9,415 bases of DNA, taken from positions 1 through 9,415 of the forward strand of contig JAAEQP010001216.1 in assembly GCA_024231375.1 (NCBI GenBank), written 5' to 3'. The stretch's first letter is position 1, and each line of letters opens with the position of its first letter. This stretch comes from a bacterium (GTDB lineage Bacteria; Hydrogenedentota; Hydrogenedentia; Hydrogenedentiales; SLHB01). Shown in pieces: positions 5,801 to 9,415 of this stretch. The notes below the pieces were generated by a model. The model was not told where the DNA came from. It did not search any database and saw only the letters and a list, made by a program, of their open reading frames with translations. The position numbers and the translations under genes are program-made.

Positions 5801-8800
5801 GCTTGGCTGGCGGCAACATCTCGGCCGATCCCTTGTTCTGGGATGCAGCGACTCACGACTTCCGGTTGGCCCAGGGCTCGCCCTGCATCGACGCGGCCAC
5901 GGACACCGGCGCGCCGGATGTGGACATCGACGACACGGTGCGCCCCATCGACGTGGTGGATGTAGGCACGACGCTCACCTACGACATGGGCGCGTACGAA
6001 ATGCCCGGCGTGGTGTATGTGAACGTGAACACGCCCTGCGTCGAACATTTGCAGACGGGGCGCTCATGGTCTCTTGCGTTCGGCGCCATCCAGGAAGGCA
6101 TTGACCAAGCCGCCCTGGACGGCGGGGGTGAGGTGTGGGTCGCGGAGGGGACGTATACGGCTACGACCGATCCGGTCGTGACCGTGAAGAGCGGCGCGGA
6201 ATTGTACGGCGGCTTCACCGGAAGTGAGTCGTGCCGAAGCCAGCGCGATTGGAACACCCATCCCACCGTGATTGACGGTGAGGACGCGCGTCGCTGCATC
6301 TACGCGGACGTGGACTGTGTGTTCGACGGCCTTGCGGTAACCCGAGGCAGCGCGAATTCAGGCGCATGCCTTTACGTTGATTTCGCTAACCTGATAGTGC
6401 GCAACTGTACCTTCTCGGATGGCGTCTCGCCTGCGGGCGGAGCAGCCATCTACTCGCTCGCAGATTTCGACGTCCAGACGACGTCGAGAATTGAAGACTC
6501 TACCTTTGCCACGAACACCTGCGCTGGCGTTATGCTCGTGTACTCGGCGGGCACGATCACACGTTGTGCCTTTGAGGCCAATGATAATCGGGCGTTATTC
6601 ATCTCAGCAGCTCCAGGCTACGTGACAGATTGCACCTTCTCAAACACAACAGGCGGCTACTGGACCATGACCATGAATCTGGGAGTGGTCGCCGACTGTG
6701 TGTTCGAGAATAGTCAACAGCCCTGTCTGGACACCATAGGCCCAATCGAAGTGAGTCGGTGCGTCTTCAGAGATTCTACCGGCGGCGGAGCGCTTGTCAG
6801 CGGGACTTCAGCGGCCACCTTCACGAACTGCCTGTTCGGCGGGAACTTTGCCTCCGAGGGAGGGGCCGTGCGCGTGGAACAGCAGGCAACGCCGACTTTC
6901 CGGAACTGCACGTTCGCTGGGAATACCGCAGGCACACCCACATATGGCTACGGCATCAGAGCCCGCGACGATTCGGTCGTTACGCTCGTTAATTGCGTCC
7001 TGTGGGACGACCCGACGTATGAACTCTCCACGCACTCCAACGGCTCGTTTGATATCTCATACAGCATCGTCGCTGGAGGTTTCACCGGCGGCACGAACAT
7101 CATCGACGCCGATCCGATGTTCATGGATGCGGCGGGTGGCAAGTTCCGGTTGAAGTATGGGTCGCCGTGTCTGGATGCGGGGACCATGGACGGTGCGCCG
7201 GTGGTGGACTACGCGGGTAATCCGCGGCCGGTGGACATTGTCGGTGTGGGCACGGAAGGCGCGGGCGCCATCGACATGGGCGCGTACGAGAAGCAGCAGT
7301 TCGTGTGGTTCGTGGACAAGGACAACGTGTCGGGGACCGAGGATGGCGAATCCTGGGCCACGGCTTTCGACACCATTCAGGAAGGCATTGACGCTTGCGA
7401 GGCCGACGGCGGCGGCGAGGTTTGGGTTGCGGAGGGGGCATATACCGCCGCGACAGACCCCGTGGTATCCATGAAGGAGACCGTCGATCTCTACGGTGGA
7501 TTCCAGGGCACCGAAGGCAATAGAGCGGAACGTGACTGGGAGAATCGTGCATCCGCAATCGACGGTGAGGGCACGAGGCAATGCGTACAAGGCGCGGACG
7601 GCGTCATACTCGATGGGTTCACGCTGACATCAGGTTACGCGTGGGACGGCGGAGCGATGGCCAACGTTGGTGTCTCACCCCTCGTCCGGAACTGTACGTT
7701 CTCCAACAACTTGGCGGGGGGCGGCGGTGGCGCCGTATACAACAGCAGCGGGTCGCCGCAATTTGAGAACTGCAGGTTCACCGAGAACAGCGTGGACACG
7801 GGGAAGTCGGGCGGGGCAGTAGCCATCAACGGTGCCGATACCAGTTTCGAGGCATGCGTATTTGTCCGCAACAGCGCTCCGGGAGGTTACGGGGGCGCTG
7901 TACACTCGGCTGATGCCTCGCCCAGCTTCACCGATTGTGCACTGGTTGAGAACTCAAGCCATTGGGGCGGCGCACTTGAGCTCGGCGGCGGCAGTACAGG
8001 TTATGTGGGTACGGTAACCAGGTGTTGTTTTCTGCGCAATTCCGCAACGTGGATGGGGGGAGGCATAAGTACGAGAGGGCAAGCGGTAATCAACCTGGCA
8101 TCGTGTGTAGTCATAGGCAACTCGGCGGAACATGGTGCTGGCTTCCAATTCTCTTCGGCGTCTCTGACCGAGTCGACCATCGCAAATTGCCTTGTTTCCT
8201 CAAACTCTGCCACGACAACGGGAGGCGGTATTCGTTCGGGCGGAGAACTGGAGATCGACAACTGCACTCTTCAGGGAAATTCCTCGCCCCAGGGAAGCTC
8301 CGTCATCTGCGCCAGCGGAACAGTCTCTGCTGTTGATAGCGTTTTCTGGAGCACTGCCCCATTCTATGTGGCAGCGGGCAGTCTCAATGCCACCTACTCC
8401 GACATCCAAGGCGGCTACGCCGGAACCGGCAACCGAAGCGATGATCCTCAATTCGTCCCCGGTCCTTCCGGCACCCTCGACCCCATCTCCTACGACACCA
8501 CGACCTACCAGTCCACGGTGACTGACTCCTCGGCGTCGTTCTTCCCGGGCGCGTTGGCGGGGCTGGTGCTCACTGTAGGCGGGACGGACTACTACTACAT
8601 CGTGGATAACACGGCGACGACGGTGACGGTGTGGGGCGATGTGACCCAGGGTGGAGCGGTGACGGCGCCGGTGGCGTACGAAGTGTTCAACTGGCACCTG
8701 TCGAATCTCTCGCCGTGCATCGACCAAGGCGACCCGACGAGCACGGTAACGGTGGACTTGGACGGCGAATTGCGGCCCAACGGTGACGATGTGGACATGG

Positions 8801-9415
8801 GCTGCGACGAGTTCTACAACACGCCGCCGGTGATCACGACGAACGGCGGCGCGAACTACCGCACGGGCGACGCCACGGTGACGCTGGACGGCACGTGCGA
8901 ATCAAGCAGTATACAGGTGCGTGTCAATGGCTCGGTCGATGGTGTCTCGTATACGTCAAACCAGACGACGTGGTCATATACCGGCACGTTGACGGAAGGC
9001 GATAACATCTTCACCGTGACGACCATCACGGCGGCGGGCATCGAATCCGCGCCGGACACCATTACGGTGACCTACGATCCATCCGAGCCGCAGGTGGAGT
9101 CGGCGGAAGGGCGGACAGCGACCGTGATGCGCGTGACCTTCAACGAAGCGATGACGGACGACGCGGAATTCGTGGACGAAGCGAACTACACCTTTGACGG
9201 CGCGGGGTGTCCGTTGACGGCGGTGTCCGTGGCGCGCATCGACGCGGCGACGGTGGATATTGCGGTGAACGAGATGACCGCTGGGGCGGCGTACACCGTG
9301 ACCGTGGCGACGGACGGTCCCACGGACCTCACCGGCAACACGATGGACCCGGCGGCAAACGAGGGCGCGTTCTCGGGCGTCGGCGTGGCGCCGCAACTCG
9401 CGGCGACGGCCGGAC
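2890..9415 (+). CDS. Giant exported multi-module beta-helix protein (choice-of-anchor Q type), 3' end beyond window
   Basis: The frame is open from ATG 2890 to the window end: 2175 complete codons and no stop. A Sec-type signal peptide (basic MHRR, then a hydrophobic stretch, cleavage near residue 22 after S-A-H-G) leads into five tandem right-handed beta-helix modules (24-356, 366-700, 704-1037, 1041-1467, 1472-1974). Two Ig-like domains follow (about 1979-2063 and 2064 onward). Rungs read [ND]C-x-F-x-x-N and are separated by GGG[VI] or GGA[VI] turns. The start is supported by GGGGG at 2878-2882, seven bases upstream. An in-frame ATG at 2845 would put 15 non-signal residues ahead of the signal peptide. 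Such proteins are usually cell-surface or secreted adhesins or carbohydrate-binding proteins. No catalytic motif of polysaccharide lyases was recognised, so the ligand is unknown. About 55 cysteines were counted. The anchoring domain, if any, lies past the window. Confidence 0.93.
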   Translation, partial: MHRRAVFVAGILVALAAMSAHGAVWYVDVDNTGTEDGTSWTTAFTTIQPAIDAASAGDEVWVAEGVYTGTLDPVVSVAKDISLFGSFAGSEADPSERALDTPSTTIDGETARRCIVVSGSVVIDGFLLTRGSPGLQADVTSLTLRNSTCTTNSYGGADITGGIVVIEDCLFEGNTTNGDGGGVRIGNVTSTLVRRCRFLSNDASGNGGGLQRQYGDITIENCLFSGNTADSGGGVYTTHGDAMSIVNCTFWQNTAAPAGGAVYASNTAPTIRNTIVWGSNGSLMLMDGFDITHSNLSEILPGEGNISEYPLLIPGVLKPSRGSPCIDAGASAGAPSDDIEGTSRPQGASVDIGAYEALTYPQNPPVVYVDQDNVSGTEDGTSWSTAYDTIQEAVDTSAAVGGGQVWIAEGTYTGSGDYVVVMEPGVELYGGFEGSETSIEQRDWTKHKAIIDGENACRGVQPTHKTVLDGIHIQHGYASDNGGAIWANTGDVTLRNCTIADNTASWNGGGVYVSHAASMVAQDCTFFQNTALGTSGAGNAGALWLQTSSDTSRFENCMFYGNESKRGGAVFSNPSWETYVNCVFYGNSAPTGASLSLSGEGTVTNCIIWGNSTNPQFNAGDAVTYSVVEGGRAAEGNLDTDPLFFDATNGDFRLRPPSPCIDAGTPLDAPGDDIDGNPRPVDVPGKGTEGPGAFDMGAYENPNVIHVDASMASTGGTCDGRTWSSAFPTIDEGIAQAVADGGGQIWVARGTYTSAGSAVAVLSASVDIFGGFAGVASELSGLDAYDRDVDANPTILDGEGVRRCVVGAEGGVLDGLTLINGAGDNGAGLLADGVAMVVRDCVVQDCHATVNGGGVCALNGADVMLDACRFLTNQADAQGGAIANSASTMSLVNCVASGNTAGSGGGGIANTLTSTLDVMNCVLYGNTVTSGTGGGVLNYATGTVTNSILWANAPDQAPGVITVTYSTVQGGLAGGNISADPLFWDAATHDFRLAQGSPCIDAATDTGAPDVDIDDTVRPIDVVDVGTTLTYDMGAYEMPGVVYVNVNTPCVEHLQTGRSWSLAFGAIQEGIDQAALDGGGEVWVAEGTYTATTDPVVTVKSGAELYGGFTGSESCRSQRDWNTHPTVIDGEDARRCIYADVDCVFDGLAVTRGSANSGACLYVDFANLIVRNCTFSDGVSPAGGAAIYSLADFDVQTTSRIEDSTFATNTCAGVMLVYSAGTITRCAFEANDNRALFISAAPGYVTDCTFSNTTGGYWTMTMNLGVVADCVFENSQQPCLDTIGPIEVSRCVFRDSTGGGALVSGTSAATFTNCLFGGNFASEGGAVRVEQQATPTFRNCTFAGNTAGTPTYGYGIRARDDSVVTLVNCVLWDDPTYELSTHSNGSFDISYSIVAGGFTGGTNIIDADPMFMDAAGGKFRLKYGSPCLDAGTMDGAPVVDYAGNPRPVDIVGVGTEGAGAIDMGAYEKQQFVWFVDKDNVSGTEDGESWATAFDTIQEGIDACEADGGGEVWVAEGAYTAATDPVVSMKETVDLYGGFQGTEGNRAERDWENRASAIDGEGTRQCVQGADGVILDGFTLTSGYAWDGGAMANVGVSPLVRNCTFSNNLAGGGGGAVYNSSGSPQFENCRFTENSVDTGKSGGAVAINGADTSFEACVFVRNSAPGGYGGAVHSADASPSFTDCALVENSSHWGGALELGGGSTGYVGTVTRCCFLRNSATWMGGGISTRGQAVINLASCVVIGNSAEHGAGFQFSSASLTESTIANCLVSSNSATTTGGGIRSGGELEIDNCTLQGNSSPQGSSVICASGTVSAVDSVFWSTAPFYVAAGSLNATYSDIQGGYAGTGNRSDDPQFVPGPSGTLDPISYDTTTYQSTVTDSSASFFPGALAGLVLTVGGTDYYYIVDNTATTVTVWGDVTQGGAVTAPVAYEVFNWHLSNLSPCIDQGDPTSTVTVDLDGELRPNGDDVDMGCDEFYNTPPVITTNGGANYRTGDATVTLDGTCESSSIQVRVNGSVDGVSYTSNQTTWSYTGTLTEGDNIFTVTTITAAGIESAPDTITVTYDPSEPQVESAEGRTATVMRVTFNEAMTDDAEFVDEANYTFDGAGCPLTAVSVARIDAATVDIAVNEMTAGAAYTVTVATDGPTDLTGNTMDPAANEGAFSGVGVAPQLAATAG
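2959..3957 (+). repeat. Beta-helix module 1 (residues 24-356, about 5 rungs)
   Basis: The module begins at VWYVDVDN with GTEDGTSWTTAF and the cap motif EVWVAEGVYTG. Four cysteine rungs follow (EDCLFEGN, RRCRFLSN, ENCLFSGN, VNCTFWQN), then a last rung RNTIVWGSN. It ends with GSPCIDAG and DIGAYE. It lacks the DPLF.DA...FRL motif seen before SPCIDAG in later modules (here EYPLLIPG...LKPS), so its closing segment is the most divergent of the first four. Confidence 0.88.
3985..4989 (+). repeat. Beta-helix module 2 (residues 366-700, about 5 rungs)
   Basis: A nine-residue linker after module 1 leads to VVYVDQDNVSGTEDGTSW and QVWIAEGTYTG, ELYGGFEGSE and QRDW. Rungs are RNCTIADN, QDCTFFQN, ENCMFYGN, VNCVFYGN and TNCIIWGN. 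It closes with DPLFFDATNGDFRL, PSPCIDAGTP, DIDGNPRPVDV and DMGAYE. It is the most complete copy of the repeat and a good reference for aligning the others. Confidence 0.92.
4999..6000 (+). repeat. Beta-helix module 3 (residues 704-1037, about 5 rungs)
   Basis: It begins VIHVDAS with a degenerate cap (STGGTCDGRTWSSAF instead of GTEDGTSW), then QIWVARGTYT and DIFGGFAG. Rungs are RDCVVQDC, DACRFLTN, VNCVASGN, MNCVLYGN and TNSILWAN. It ends DPLFWDAATHDFRL, GSPCIDAATD and DMGAYE. Third codon positions look more GC-rich here than in module 1 or the middle of module 4. Confidence 0.9.
6010..7290 (+). repeat. Beta-helix module 4 (residues 1041-1467, expanded to about 9 rungs)
   Basis: It begins VVYVNVN with another degenerate cap (EHLQTGRSWSLAF), then EVWVAEGTYTATTDPVV and ELYGGFTGSE. 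Nine rungs can be counted (RNCTF, EDSTF, TRCAF, TDCTF, ADCVF, SRCVF, TNCLF, RNCTF, VNCVLW), four more than modules 1-3. That accounts for its extra 93 residues at 23-24 per rung. Most of the middle rungs lack the GGA/GGG turn. It ends DPMFMDAAGGKFRL, GSPCLDAG and DMGAYE. Confidence 0.9.
7303..8811 (+). repeat. Beta-helix module 5 (residues 1472-1974, about 9 rungs plus insert)
   Basis: It begins VWFVDKDNVSGTEDGESW, then EVWVAEGAYTAATDPVV and DLYGGFQGTE. The rungs are RNCTF, ENCRF, EACVF, TDCAL, TRCCF, ASCVV, ANCLV, DNCTL and VDSVFW, with GGAV or GGGI turns between most. The closing segment DDPQFVPG is interrupted by a 78-residue insert before LSPCIDQGD. The end reads DVDMGCDEF, a variant of the usual DMGAYE, as the final module before the Ig-like region. 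Without the insert it is 425 residues, close to module 4. Confidence 0.9.
8461..8694 (+). other. 78-residue beta-rich insert in module 5
   Basis: Residues 1858-1935 separate DDPQFV from HLSNLSPCID. The stretch TVTDSSASFFPGALAGL, then DYYYIVDNTATTVTVWGD, reads like a small beta domain ending in a Tyr/Phe-Asn-Trp-His segment. From memory, similar 'S-x-[AS]-S-F...G-L-x-G...I-V-x-N-T-A-T-T' inserts occur in other beta-helix proteins of this style, but I know no named family or function. Modules 1-4 lack it. Confidence 0.6.
8824..9078 (+). other. Ig-like domain 1 (residues 1979-2063)
   Basis: The segment PPVITTNGG...TGDATVTLDGTC...IQVRVNG...TTWSYTGTLTEGDNIFTVT...SAPDTITVTYD has the strand pattern of a bacterial Ig-like or glucodextranase-B-like domain. 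The W-S-Y-x-G-x-L-x-E-G-x-N turn is the clearest mark. Such domains usually space out or attach surface proteins. It begins right after the last beta-helix module. Confidence 0.7.
9079..9415 (+). other. Ig-like domain 2, SbsA-type (residues 2064 onward, runs off the window)
   Basis: VTFNEAMTD...ANYTF...LTAVSVARIDAATVDIAV...MTAGAAYTVTVA...DLTGNTMDP follows the SbsA Ig-like pattern (V-x-F-[SN]-E-x-M, N-Y-x-[FL], L-x-x-G-x-x-Y-T-V-T-V, D-x-x-G-N). The frame stays open at the last base; further repeats or an anchor probably follow. Confidence 0.72.

Noticed and set aside
5341..6048. 235-codon minus-strand frame rich in Arg, His, Val and Ala
   Set aside because: Antisense shadow of beta-helix module 3, whose motifs continue without interruption on the + strand.
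2890..8811. CRISPR or DNA-level tandem repeat array in the repetitive region
   Set aside because: The repetition is at protein level; DNA copies differ widely at third positions and there are no constant short repeats with unique spacers.

Overview
The window looks like part of a chromosome from a GC-rich, Gram-negative environmental bacterium that uses sigma-54 and secretes very large beta-helix proteins. Planctomycetota, Hydrogenedentota, Lentisphaerota or a relative would fit: an FHA-GAF-sigma-54 activator and multi-module beta-helix proteins with 'SPCIDAG...GAYE' endings are familiar in those groups. This placement comes from protein style only; no marker gene in the window fixes it.

Layout, all genes on the + strand. 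(1) 1-112: the 3' part of a CAT-anticodon tRNA with encoded CCA, closed by a strong intrinsic terminator. (2) 140-2050: a sigma-70-type promoter and a 600-residue sigma-54-dependent activator (FHA, GAF, AAA+, Fis-type HTH). (3) 2051-2423: 373 bases without a convincing gene but with much structure: a REPIN-like nested inverted repeat (2093-2196), a weak hairpin-plus-T site, a dyad, and a sigma-54 promoter with exact GG-N10-GC spacing (2356-2371). (4) 2424-2624: a 66-residue protein that is essentially a free-standing Fis-type HTH, related to the C-terminus of the activator. (5) 2625-2889: no supported gene; a possible extended -10 promoter. (6) 2890-9415: the first 2175 codons of a giant exported protein, still open at the window edge.

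The giant gene appears only as an unterminated frame. Translated by hand it has no stop from 2890 to the end. It has a signal peptide, five tandem beta-helix modules, each starting with a 'YVD..N..GTEDGTSW' cap and ending in 'SPCIDAG...GAYE' (the last as 'MGCDE'), then two Ig-like domains. The module lengths (333, 335, 334, 427 and 503 residues) are explained by rung number (about 5, 5, 5, 9 and 9) plus one 78-residue insert.

How the parts may work together: the activator probably senses a phosphopeptide or small ligand through FHA and GAF and switches on sigma-54 promoters. The only good sigma-54 promoter in the window drives the small HTH gene next door. The activator could therefore induce a truncated relative of its own DNA-binding domain, a possible feedback or decoy circuit. 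No link from this regulator pair to the giant surface protein is visible beyond adjacency.
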